Source: Acidobacteriota bacterium
GTDB lineage: Bacteria > Acidobacteriota > Terriglobia > Terriglobales > Acidobacteriaceae
DNA: 64,000 nt
Reading direction: 5' to 3'
Assembly: GCA_023410055.1 (NCBI GenBank)
Contig: JAEYQK010000062.1
Span: 10,926-74,925 of the forward strand
In this document: positions 1 to 7,739 of the stretch, one piece after another
How positions within the stretch are numbered: position 1 is the first letter of the stretch
Layout: every line of letters starts with the position of its first letter
The notes under the pieces: generated by a model
What the model was told of the DNA's origin: nothing
The model's database searches: none
Seen by the model: the letters and a program-made list of their open reading frames with translations, nothing else
Translations under genes and position numbers: made by a program

Positions 1-509
1 CCAACTATCTCGGCGACCCCATCTCCGTCCAAGTCTCTGACCTCGTGTAATCCCAGTTCCTCCTTATGCAAAACAACTCGTGGCTGGCCAGTCGCTGAGA
101 TCTCAAGAACATCGAGGCTGCCCGGAGAGCTTGCGTAGGCGTAGCCGAGCAAGAACAGAAGAGTCCTTCCGGGCGTAACTTTGAGGGCCAGCACATATCC
201 TGAAGGAGCGGCGTTCTTTACGGAATGCACGAAATCCGAAGGAATACCCGCGCCCTCGGAGCAGTACTTCACCCACCCGGTATTGTTCTTCAGCACGAAT
301 TCCTTCTGTCCCGGAACGCGAATGCGAAGTCGCGTGAAATCGCCGGGGTCACTCCACGCAGGCGGGATTTCAAGAACGACCTGCACGTCCTTGTGCCCAT
401 CCCAGTCGAAAGTGAACCAGGACACTCGCTTCCATGATGTCTGGCCGAACGCCGATTCGGCGATGAAGAACAACAGCGCGAGGATGAATACGGCCCTGTG
501 TCTGGTCAT
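1..509 (-). CDS. Secreted hypothetical protein, partial (3' end outside window)
   Basis: The minus strand is open from an ATG at 509 to the window edge, giving about 169 residues without a stop. The first about 22 residues form a signal peptide (MTRHRAVFILALLFFIAESAFG) ending in AFG-Q, so the product should be exported. The rest is beta-rich with no recognised catalytic motif. The last visible residues read DLDGDGVAEIV, which resembles an FG-GAP/VCBS calcium-binding loop and suggests a repeat domain continuing outside the window. Function unknown. It is divergent from the glycosyltransferase at 772. Confidence 0.7.
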   Translation of the reverse strand, partial: MTRHRAVFILALLFFIAESAFGQTSWKRVSWFTFDWDGHKDVQVVLEIPPAWSDPGDFTRLRIRVPGQKEFVLKNNTGWVKYCSEGAGIPSDFVHSVKNAAPSGYVLALKVTPGRTLLFLLGYAYASSPGSLDVLEISATGQPRVVLHKEELGLHEVRDLDGDGVAEIV

Positions 510-771
510 GTGAATGGAATTATGCGCCCGACCGGAGTAGTGTCAAAAGCTTTACTTTGCATTCACCGCGAGGTCAGGGCCGTGTTCCTTCGCGATGACA
601 AACAGTGGGCTGCATTTCCGAGCAATCTCGGGCTTCTGGCCCAGCGGCGTCGTTGTGCGTCTCGCGCTGGGAACTGGTAAGTCGTCTCGCGTCATCGGCC
701 GGGCCAATCTGTTGTATCCCTTGTTGGCTTTCGATATCCTCAAAGTCATATTCCTCAATTGGGACGCACTC
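510..771. other. Intergenic region between divergent genes
   Basis: This stretch holds the start regions of the secreted protein (minus) and the GT2 glycosyltransferase (plus). The plus frame is open back to 595, but the upstream extension has no family-like sequence. No clear -10/-35 pair or repeat was seen. Confidence 0.4.
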
Positions 772-1602
772 ATGAATGCTCTTTCCGTCGCGATCGTTGC
801 CAAGAACGAATCCCACAACATTGTGAGAACTCTATCTAGCGTTACTTGGGCGGACGAAATCGTCGTCATTGATTCTGGATCTACGGATAACACGGTTGAG
901 ATTGCCAAAAGCTACGGCGCGACTGTGTATCACGAAAGCTGGAAAGGGTATGGTCCTCAAGTTAATTCTGCGTTGGACAAGTGCGCCGGGCCGTGGATAT
1001 TGAACCTCGACGCCGATGAGGTTGTTACACCGGAACTGGCGGCAGAGATCCAATCACTTCTTCGAGGAGAGCCTTCTCTCAACGCTTATGCCGTGCCCAG
1101 ACTCAATTTGATTTTTGGAAGATGGATGCGTCACGGCGGCCTTTATCCGGACCGGAAGTTAAGGCTGTTTCGCAAAGGAGCAGCGCGACTGAGGGAGGAT
1201 ACGGAACCACATGCTACTCCCAAGACGTCCGAACAGGTGGGAACACTAAAGAACCATATGCTCCATTACCAATACCCGACGCTTGAGACCTACATCGACC
1301 ACATGAACAAATATAGTTCTGCAAGCGTTCCCCTGGTAACTCGCCGAGGTAAGACAAGTTCCAGTTTCGCCGGATTCATTTGGAACACCGTTTTTAATCC
1401 GCTCGCCACTTTTTGCTACAACTACATTGCTAGAGCCGGCTTTCTCGACGGACGTGAAGGTTTGATCTTTCATCTCAACCATTCGGTGTACGTAAATTGG
1501 AAGTACGTCAAGGCTTGGAAGAGTGCACAATCCAGTGCAGCAGCCGCAGGTGACGCTCTTAGTCCACGCCCACTGCCGCCCGACAAAATTTCCCTCAGCT
1601 AG
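772..1602 (+). CDS. Family 2 glycosyltransferase, LPS core WaaE/KdtX-like
   Basis: The 276-residue product has a GT-A fold. It opens with LSVAIVAKNESHNI, followed by the acceptor/donor segment EIVVIDSGSTDNT and a DADE metal/nucleotide-sugar motif near residue 85. This is the pattern of the WaaE/KdtX beta-1,4-glucosyltransferase family that decorates LPS inner core. A later PDRKLRLFRKG segment is also typical of the family. The frame is open upstream to 595, but the ATG at 772 puts the conserved motif at the N-terminus. It probably acts at the cytoplasmic face of the inner membrane on a lipid-linked acceptor. The exact sugar and acceptor cannot be read from sequence. Confidence 0.85.
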   Translation: MNALSVAIVAKNESHNIVRTLSSVTWADEIVVIDSGSTDNTVEIAKSYGATVYHESWKGYGPQVNSALDKCAGPWILNLDADEVVTPELAAEIQSLLRGEPSLNAYAVPRLNLIFGRWMRHGGLYPDRKLRLFRKGAARLREDTEPHATPKTSEQVGTLKNHMLHYQYPTLETYIDHMNKYSSASVPLVTRRGKTSSSFAGFIWNTVFNPLATFCYNYIARAGFLDGREGLIFHLNHSVYVNWKYVKAWKSAQSSAAAAGDALSPRPLPPDKISLS

Positions 1603-1626
1603 GCAAGTCTGACGATCTGTTGCGAA

Positions 1627-1673
1627 GAACCTCGGTGCCGCTGTAACCGAAGTAATCTCGACCAGCGAGGTTC
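1627..1673 (+). terminator. Possible terminator hairpin after the GT2 gene
   Basis: An 8-bp inverted repeat (GAACCTCG at 1627-1634, CGAGGTTC at 1666-1673) lies about 25 bases past the GT2 stop and is followed by TATTTACT. The 31-base loop is long, so this is a weak call. Confidence 0.25.
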
Positions 1674-1802
1674 TATTTACTCATCCGACCAAGGTAATCG
1701 TTTCCAAAAATGCAGGGCGCGGCATAATTGCGACCGAATGAGTTAGGGCCCCAACCTGCTGCAAGTACCTGAACAAACTTTTACGTCCTTCTGGAGGCTT
1801 TC

Positions 1803-2018
1803 ATGATTGCTGGTTTTAATATCGGTGATAAAGTCAGACTCAAATCCGGCGGCCCCACGATGAGGGTGTCTCAACTTCGAAAAGATGAGCAAGGCGCGCT
1901 GAAGCTCGGGTGTGTCTGGTTTGAAGGTCCCGTAGAGGTAGAGGAAATGTTTCCTTCCGGGACATTGGATCTCGTGTCCTCAAGAAGCATGGCCATGTTT
2001 AGTGCGCAGGGGGACTAA
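1803..2018 (+). CDS. Small DUF2158-like protein
   Basis: A 71-residue protein beginning MIAGFNIGDKVRLKSGGPTM, matching the GD.V.LKSGGP.M signature of the DUF2158/YodC family, whose molecular function is unknown. A conserved CVWF element sits in the middle, where family members have a short beta-barrel core. The ATG has a strong ribosome site (TGGAGG, 6 bases upstream). It stands alone between the GT2 gene and a minus-strand small gene. Cytoplasmic, no membrane segment. Confidence 0.75.
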   Translation: MIAGFNIGDKVRLKSGGPTMRVSQLRKDEQGALKLGCVWFEGPVEVEEMFPSGTLDLVSSRSMAMFSAQGD

Positions 2019-2185
2019 GCCGATCCGTACCCGGTGCTTTGGCGATTGAGGCGCATCGTCAGAAAAGTGAACAGCCTCAATCGCTCCTTTACTCCAGATG
2101 TTGGGACCCATTCTGCTTCGCCACGCACATAACAAAAGGACACTGCCCGGAACCTCCGAGGTAAAACCCACTGCGCTGTTGCAGA

Positions 2186-2488
2186 CTAGGCCATAGCGCA
2201 TGCCTCGGTCACTTTGTCCCGAACCGATTCCAACAGCATTTCCTTCTGTGGGATAGAGTGGCAACGGCCTAGTTCAGTCGCCAACAAGTCGAGCTCGTCG
2301 ATTGAAAGCCTGAGATCGCGACGGATCAGCTTTCCTTCGAGTTCATCGAGCTGATGTTCCTCATTCCTGAGTCGCCATTTGGAATCGTCGTCTTGCGCCT
2401 GAGCAACTTGTCTTCGGAGTTCACAGTCGAGCTCTTCTAAGGCGTCGACCATGACCTGGAGTTCGTCGGGGGAGAATTGGAGTTGCAT
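2186..2488 (-). CDS. Small acidic helical protein, unknown
   Basis: About 100 residues, strongly charged and predicted helical (MQLQFSPDELQVMVDALEELD... then a DSKWRLRNEEHQLDELEGKL segment). No family was recognised. The start at 2488 is chosen because GGAGG lies exactly 5 bases upstream; that SD is inside the alternative longer start at 2500. It could be a small regulatory or adaptor protein, but nothing in the sequence shows a partner. Confidence 0.55.
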   Translation of the reverse strand: MQLQFSPDELQVMVDALEELDCELRRQVAQAQDDDSKWRLRNEEHQLDELEGKLIRRDLRLSIDELDLLATELGRCHSIPQKEMLLESVRDKVTEACAMA

Positions 2489-2679
2489 GCGGACCTCCAT
2501 TTCGACGGGATGCTATGCGGCGGCGAACCGTGGTCGTGGCATCCATTTTCCTCAGCTTGCTCCCGCTTCAGCCACAGTTCAATGACAGTCGTCACGCGAA
2601 ATTGTGCGCAGTGAAAGAAATCCTCTGAAACGAAAAACGGGGCGGGCAGTGCCCGTCCCGAGCTATAGGCCAATGAAGC

Positions 2680-4593
2680 CTATCTCTCTATGGCCCCTAC
2701 ATCGCCCGGTTGTGCACTGTTGCGCGTCTGCCCGCGTTGATCCGTGCTTTCCAGTTGCACAGAGGTATCCGTGCGCGTAATGGTCAGGTCCACATTGCCG
2801 AGCTTCCCGCTGGAGTACGTGCCCCAGAAGTCGTCGCCCAGAATGACAGTTCCGAGCTTGCTCCCTATTTGCGTGTCGAGACTGCGCCAGAAGTTTATCC
2901 ACGGAGCGTTTTGGCTGCTCGACACCCAAGTGCGTGCCGGACCATAGAAGGTTACGCCAGTCATATCCCCGAAGCTCGTGCCGAAATCGCTGCCAAGTTG
3001 CGAGCTGTAATTTGTCCGTAACTTGGTCAGAACGTTATTCAGGAAGTCGTCACTGGAAGAAGGCCACCCAGAATAGCCGCCTTTGACTTGCGTGACCGTG
3101 TAGGACGTGGGCGGAATCTGGTCTACAGCGTTGCCCGAGGGCAAGTACCAGAGCACCGCATTTTGTCCGGCGTCGATTCCCGCCGAAAGAATGTTGCTGT
3201 GCCGCTGCGGCGTCGTCAATGCGAGCACGTCCGCCGGCACAATCCCGTCGTGATCGCCGACCTTCGGGTAGTGCTTGCGGCTGAGGCTCATTGCATCCGG
3301 GATCGGCACGAGGATCTGGCTGAAGTCGACTGCGCCGATCAGGTTGTAGCCGTTGCTGGTGAAGTTCAGCAGCGATCCGGTAAAGATATCGGCAGGAGCG
3401 CCATTCAACTTATTACCGGCAAAGATCGAGTGCTGAATGACAAGGTCTTCAACGACATGTGCGTTGCCGATGGTAGCCGCGAAGCCTCCACCACCCGCGT
3501 TCGGCTTGTTGCTGATCAGCGTCGACTCGCCGTTCACTTCATTTTCGGCTATCGTGCAACTGGTAAGCACGAGCGACCCGCCGCCCAGGTAGACACCGCC
3601 GCCACGGAAATAGAACTGAGCCTGGATCGAGTTGGCAACGTCCGGATCGTCGAGAACCAGGTTGCGGGCAATCGTGCAGTTCGTGATGTGCATCGTGGCA
3701 AGATTGTTCGGCCCGCCGGAAAGGGTGAACACTCCGCCGCCATAAGCGTGTTGCGCAACGACCTTGTTCCCGCTGATCGCGCAGTTGCTCAGAGTCGCGT
3801 TGTTGCCGAATCCGGTGGTGTGATCGGCTCCGCCGACGGAATATATGCCGCCGCCAGCTGCGCCATAACCTGTCGCCACGTTGCCGCTCACCACACAATT
3901 GTTGAGGACAAGTCCGTTGGAGTAGATACCGCCGCCATAGGCGCCACGATCCCGGGTTGGGGCGGAGTCGCCGGCGATCTTGTTTCCGGCAATGGCGCAA
4001 TTCGCCAGATCGGCCGTGCCCCACACAGCGATGCCCCCACCACGAGCGAGCGTAAACGGTTGCGCAGTGTCGCTGATTGCCTCGGCCTTCGAAACGCCGC
4101 CGGCTATAGTCACCTTTCTGAGCGTGAGGTCGCCGTAGACGGCCAGCACGCGAGCGGGGTTAGTGTCTCCGCCTGCCCACCTGATCGTAACGCCGTTCGG
4201 GAGGCTTGATGCGTCGATCACGACATTCTTGCGAGCATAGAGTGCCGACTTACCGTAGTCGCGATCCGCGTATCCCGCGAAACTCATTCCAGAGTAGGTT
4301 TCGCCTTTCAGAATCGAATGCGCCTCGCCGATGATGCTCAAGTCGATAGTTTTTCCGTCGAGGCTGCGATCGAACGTGATCGCCTCACCCGAAGCCGCCT
4401 TTGCCAGCGCGCTGCGCAGTGTGACGGTACCCGCCGGCGGCGTATCCAGATCGTCGGTCGATGTGACCGTCAGCTCGCTCCTCGGCGCACTCGGACCGCT
4501 GCTGCTTCCTCCGCAACCGCCTATAGCGAGTACGTACAGACTCAACACAAACAACGCAAATGCGCGCAGAACAGACCACTGTCCTCTGAACAA
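2680..4593 (-). CDS. Secreted lipoprotein with right-handed parallel beta-helix
   Basis: The N-terminus is a lipoprotein signal (LRAFALFVLSLYVLAIGGC) whose lipobox Cys would be lipidated, so it is anchored in a membrane. After a Ser/Gly/Pro linker comes LTVTSTDDLDTPPAGTVTLRSALAKA, the start typical of CSLREA/choice-of-anchor-Q polymorphic beta-helix proteins. Many repeats of the form NCAISGNK / GGGIYS / NCTIARN follow, which is a parallel beta-helix of surface or carbohydrate-binding type. No catalytic residues are evident. The frame is open to a TTG at 4641; the TTG at 4593 is preferred because GGAG lies 7 bases upstream and it gives a normal signal length. Role: probable surface adhesin or polysaccharide-binding protein. 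Confidence 0.75.
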   Translation of the reverse strand: MFRGQWSVLRAFALFVLSLYVLAIGGCGGSSSGPSAPRSELTVTSTDDLDTPPAGTVTLRSALAKAASGEAITFDRSLDGKTIDLSIIGEAHSILKGETYSGMSFAGYADRDYGKSALYARKNVVIDASSLPNGVTIRWAGGDTNPARVLAVYGDLTLRKVTIAGGVSKAEAISDTAQPFTLARGGGIAVWGTADLANCAIAGNKIAGDSAPTRDRGAYGGGIYSNGLVLNNCVVSGNVATGYGAAGGGIYSVGGADHTTGFGNNATLSNCAISGNKVVAQHAYGGGVFTLSGGPNNLATMHITNCTIARNLVLDDPDVANSIQAQFYFRGGGVYLGGGSLVLTSCTIAENEVNGESTLISNKPNAGGGGFAATIGNAHVVEDLVIQHSIFAGNKLNGAPADIFTGSLLNFTSNGYNLIGAVDFSQILVPIPDAMSLSRKHYPKVGDHDGIVPADVLALTTPQRHSNILSAGIDAGQNAVLWYLPSGNAVDQIPPTSYTVTQVKGGYSGWPSSSDDFLNNVLTKLRTNYSSQLGSDFGTSFGDMTGVTFYGPARTWVSSSQNAPWINFWRSLDTQIGSKLGTVILGDDFWGTYSSGKLGNVDLTITRTDTSVQLESTDQRGQTRNSAQPGDVGAIER

Positions 4594-4699
4594 GGCATCA
4601 CTCCAAATGAAGATTTGCGGGCGATGAATTATCTCACCCAAACAGCGCGTTGACTATTGCACGAAGGGATAACTGTAGCAGTGGTACGGCGGGGGAAAG

Positions 4700-5155
4700 T
4701 CAGCGATGTATCTCGTGCAACGAGACTTCGAACTTGTAGCCGAACCGCCGCGCATTGTCCAAATAGCGAATCCACGATGGACGAAACTTATACAGGTTAC
4801 TGCGCGAGATGGCCGAACGGAAGAACGTGCCGAGTTGGAAGCGCTGGCAGTAGGCAGCCGTGATTGTCTTGCGCAGTGCGCGATCCTTTGCTACCTCCAC
4901 ACGGCCTCGCATCTGCACACCGCAGATTTTCCGCCACTCGGATGTAGGACGAAACACGGCTGCGGCCGCTTGCGCCTCGCGTTTCAGGTCTTTGCTGTGG
5001 CCGGAGGATGAAGACGAAAACCAGTACAGTGCGAGTTCATCGTCGCATATATAGAAGAGCGGTGTGGACCGGCTATGTCCCGCGTCGTCCGTCGTTGCCA
5101 GCACCAGCGTGCTCTCGGATTTCAACAACGCTGCGATCTGCTGAAGTCGGTCCAT
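4700..5155 (-). CDS. Pyridoxamine 5'-phosphate oxidase-fold protein
   Basis: A 151-residue single-domain protein with the split-barrel flavin-binding pattern: LKSESTLVLATTDDAGHSRSTPLFYICDD, then a W-F-SSSSSGHSKDLKRE segment and VQMRGRVEVAKD. These match PNPOx-like proteins (PF01243 type), which bind FMN, F420 or haem; the actual cofactor cannot be decided. It is the last gene of the 10500-4700 operon. Its ATG lies 4 bases after the stop of the KAS III-like gene, so translation is probably coupled. Whether it takes part in the acyl pathway or is a passenger is unknown. Confidence 0.75.
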   Translation of the reverse strand: MDRLQQIAALLKSESTLVLATTDDAGHSRSTPLFYICDDELALYWFSSSSSGHSKDLKREAQAAAAVFRPTSEWRKICGVQMRGRVEVAKDRALRKTITAAYCQRFQLGTFFRSAISRSNLYKFRPSWIRYLDNARRFGYKFEVSLHEIHR

Positions 5156-5159
5156 TAGT

Positions 5160-6092
5160 TCACGCAGGGACCGCCAGCAATGCGCCCCAGTTGATGCCCG
5201 CTCCAAATGCTGAGAACACGATCGGACCCTTAGCCTCTCTCTGCGACAGTTGCCACCACTCGTCGGCTGCGATCAGCATCGAGGCAGACGATGTATTGCC
5301 GTACTTGGCAATGTTGCAGAAGAAGCGCTGTTCCGGAACCTCAAGCGCCTTCGCTACCCGCACGATCAGGTTCCAATTGGCCTGGTGCATCAGGAAGACA
5401 TCGACGCTAGCCGGCGCGACGTTGTTATTCGCCAGAAGGTCACCGATGGCTCGGGGAATCTTGCGCGTGGCTTGCATGATCACTTCGCGGCCCTTCATCT
5501 GGATCGCACCGGCTTGTTCGAGTTGAAGCGATTCCCTAAAGTTCCCATCGGTGTAGATGGCCGAATCGATGATTTTCGCGAATCCAGAAGACTTGCTGAC
5601 CAGGCACGCTCCCGCGCCGTCGCCGAAGAGAATCGCGGTGTCGCTGGCTTCTTTCGTCAGCGAAACTCGCCGACTCATAATCTCCGACGCGATCACCAGC
5701 ACGTTGCCGTAGGTCTCAGCCAATTGCGACGCTAGCGACATCGCAAATAGTGCTCCTGCGCTGGCCACGGGCAAATCGAGTGCAGGAGTCGCAGACAAAC
5801 CGAGCCGGGCCGCTACCTCCGATGCCGGGCCAGGAAAGACAAGTTCACTCGACCCGCTCGAAACCAGAATCAAGCCGAGTTCCTCGGCGGCAACGCCGGA
5901 GTTTTGAAGGCAATTCTGCGCGGCGTTGAAAGCCAGGTCGGCCACCCTTGTGCCCTCGTCGGCATAGCGGCGCTCCTGGATTCCGCTTACGTTCAAAATC
6001 CACTCGGGATCGTTGCCGACGCGCTCTGAAAGAAACTGATTATCGATCCGGTGTTCCGGAAGAAACGAGCCAAAGCCGCGCAGGTAGGACAT
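5160..6092 (-). CDS. KAS III (FabH)-like acyl-ACP synthase with Ser replacing catalytic Cys
   Basis: The 310-residue thiolase-fold protein aligns with 3-oxoacyl-ACP synthase III. The nucleophile position reads DLPVASAGALFA, where FabH has a Cys: here residue 111 is Ser (codon at 5760-5762). The partner residues are kept: His236 (HQANWN) and Asn266 (KYGNTSSAS). The GDGAGA segment near 158 is also conserved. In the KAS III relatives DpsC, a Ser nucleophile supports acyl transfer, so an acyl-CoA to ACP or acyltransferase role is plausible. It overlaps the ACP gene by one base (TAATG), implying coupled expression with that carrier. It is unlikely to be the housekeeping FabH. Confidence 0.85.
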   Translation of the reverse strand: MSYLRGFGSFLPEHRIDNQFLSERVGNDPEWILNVSGIQERRYADEGTRVADLAFNAAQNCLQNSGVAAEELGLILVSSGSSELVFPGPASEVAARLGLSATPALDLPVASAGALFAMSLASQLAETYGNVLVIASEIMSRRVSLTKEASDTAILFGDGAGACLVSKSSGFAKIIDSAIYTDGNFRESLQLEQAGAIQMKGREVIMQATRKIPRAIGDLLANNNVAPASVDVFLMHQANWNLIVRVAKALEVPEQRFFCNIAKYGNTSSASMLIAADEWWQLSQREAKGPIVFSAFGAGINWGALLAVPA

Positions 6093-6328
6093 TAGCTCTC
6101 CCGGGTGTCGAGATACAGAGCGATCTTGCCGATCGACTCGAACTTGCGCGGAATGAGGTCGGAATCGGGAATGCTGACCTTGAACTCTTTCTCAAGCTCC
6201 GTCACGAAATCAGGCAGCGCAAAGGAGTCGAGCAATCCCGATTCAAATAGCGATTCGTCGCTCGCGGGTTCACCATCGATCTTCGCAACAAGACGTAGGG
6301 CCTTAAGGATTCGCTGCTCTTTCTCCAT
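6092..6328 (-). CDS. Acyl carrier protein
   Basis: A 78-residue acidic helical protein. The segment ESGLLDSFALPDFV carries the DS motif; Ser35 is the expected 4'-phosphopantetheine attachment site. FKVSIPDSDLIPRKFESIGKIALYL matches ACP helices II-III. The ATG at 6328 has GGGAG 8 bases upstream and lies inside the 3' end of the SGNH gene (26-base overlap), and its stop overlaps the KAS III-like start. The LDSFA context differs from the usual LDSLD of fatty-acid AcpP, so this is a dedicated carrier, comparable in position to DltC in Dlt operons. The larger open frame reaching 6760 is a shadow of the SGNH gene. Confidence 0.88.
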   Translation of the reverse strand: MEKEQRILKALRLVAKIDGEPASDESLFESGLLDSFALPDFVTELEKEFKVSIPDSDLIPRKFESIGKIALYLDTRES

Positions 6329-7739
6329 TCGAATCGCTCCCGTTGGTCGTACAGCAATTTTTCTTGTAGATTTCGTACCGCTGCATGATATCGGAGAACA
6401 GCGCGTTCGCCAATTCTCGATATCCGCTTGCAGTGAAGTGGGTATGATCGGCTTGCGCCCACCCAGCGTAGGCCCACTGGCGCATCGCACCGTATCCGCC
6501 CATGCGTTCGCGTTTGTCCCAGAAGGCACAGCCCAATGCGGCACAGACGTCCCGCTGAGCCTTGATAATCGTAGCCGTACCCTCAAACGGCTTCCACACC
6601 CGCTTTCTGCCCGAACGTGTGAGGAGGTAGCGATCCGGAGGGCCGAGCACGAGGATAGCAGCATCGGGCACGGCCCGGCGGAGTCGGCCGATGAGGCCGC
6701 GAAACATCTCGCTGTAGGCATCGTAGGTCCAGCTTCTATTGCTGGCCTCGTTCGTTCCATAGTCGAGCACGATCAACGACGGAGACCGTCGCTGAAAATA
6801 TGCCTTCTGCATCTCCTCGTCCCACTTCAGAATCTGCGCCGCCTCCGCGCCGTTGATTCCGATAGCCTCATACGTAACGCCTGAATTTCTGTCGGCGACC
6901 ACGCCGAGTAGTCGAACGGGGGAATCCGTCATCGTGACTACTTCAACATGATGATCGCCGTCGGGACTGTCGAACGCATAGTAGCCAGGACCAGACTCGC
7001 CTTTGGTAGATACGGTCGCGATCAGGCGGCTGTCTTGATAGATCGAAACGTCTCCTCCTTCGGGCCGTTGCAGATACTCAAGCTCGCCATAGGTGAACGG
7101 CGCATCGAAGCCAATGCGTTCACCGGCGCGTGAAGTCTCAATCGCCAAGCCGCCAAGGCCAAGCAAGCCATCGTTCGGCTCGCGGAAGTGATTGCCGATG
7201 GTCGTCCAGCCGCTGGACTGCTCGCGCTTTGTGCCGTAAATGCGACAGCCCGCGAAAGGATATCCCGCGAACGAATAGCCTGCTCCGCCGTTTCCGAACT
7301 TCTGCTGCAAGAGACTCCGCATCTGTCCTGTGAACTCGTCGGCAGCCGTATGAGAGTCGCCAAAATGCAGAGCATGAACCGTCCGCAGGCTCGAGCTTCG
7401 CTCCAACGCATAGAGCTGCGAGAAGAAGCTGTCGAGCGCCTCTGCCTGCTCGATCCAGTCGGCAGACGGATCAGACACTTGCTTCCGCACGAACTGTATA
7501 GCCGAAGAGCGAACCTTCTCGCTGACTCGCACGGGGGGAACATACGAGCGCGGACGGCCATTGTGCCGCTTCCTGACCACCTTCTTCTTCCTGCTCGTCT
7601 TCTTCGAGCGAGAAGTCCTGGTGCTGGTGGTCGTCTTCTTTGAACTCGTTTTCTTTCTAGATTGCAGCGCCATCAGCGGCGACGTCAGCAGAAACGCAAA
7701 CAGCGCCAATAGCAAAAACAACTTCCGGTAGGAGATCAA
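6303..7739 (-). CDS. SGNH/GDSL-hydrolase-like secreted or membrane-anchored protein (first of two)
   Basis: A 478-residue protein with an N-terminal hydrophobic segment (about residues 7-24), a Lys/Arg/Ser/Thr-rich linker (27-60), then an SGNH domain. Block I is HFGDSHTAAD with nucleophile Ser129. Block III is DYGTNEA (GTNE at 328-331). Block V is DHTHF with Asp431 and His434, so the catalytic triad is complete. In O-acetylation systems such proteins act in the periplasm as acyltransferases or esterases. The start is a TTG at 7739 that overlaps the upstream TGA; AGGAGG lies 5 bases before it, which strongly supports it. Paralogue of the next gene upstream. Confidence 0.85.
   Translation of the reverse strand: MISYRKLFLLLALFAFLLTSPLMALQSRKKTSSKKTTTSTRTSRSKKTSRKKKVVRKRHNGRPRSYVPPVRVSEKVRSSAIQFVRKQVSDPSADWIEQAEALDSFFSQLYALERSSSLRTVHALHFGDSHTAADEFTGQMRSLLQQKFGNGGAGYSFAGYPFAGCRIYGTKREQSSGWTTIGNHFREPNDGLLGLGGLAIETSRAGERIGFDAPFTYGELEYLQRPEGGDVSIYQDSRLIATVSTKGESGPGYYAFDSPDGDHHVEVVTMTDSPVRLLGVVADRNSGVTYEAIGINGAEAAQILKWDEEMQKAYFQRRSPSLIVLDYGTNEASNRSWTYDAYSEMFRGLIGRLRRAVPDAAILVLGPPDRYLLTRSGRKRVWKPFEGTATIIKAQRDVCAALGCAFWDKRERMGGYGAMRQWAYAGWAQADHTHFTASGYRELANALFSDIMQRYEIYKKNCCTTNGSDSNGERAANP

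Noticed and set aside
2710..4209. Plus-strand open frames opposite the beta-helix lipoprotein
   Set aside because: They have no SD, no family features and a composition set by the opposite-strand gene.
6303..6760. Long open frame extending the ACP gene upstream to 6760
   Set aside because: It runs through the SGNH gene in another frame; only the last 78 residues are ACP-like and they have their own ATG and SD.
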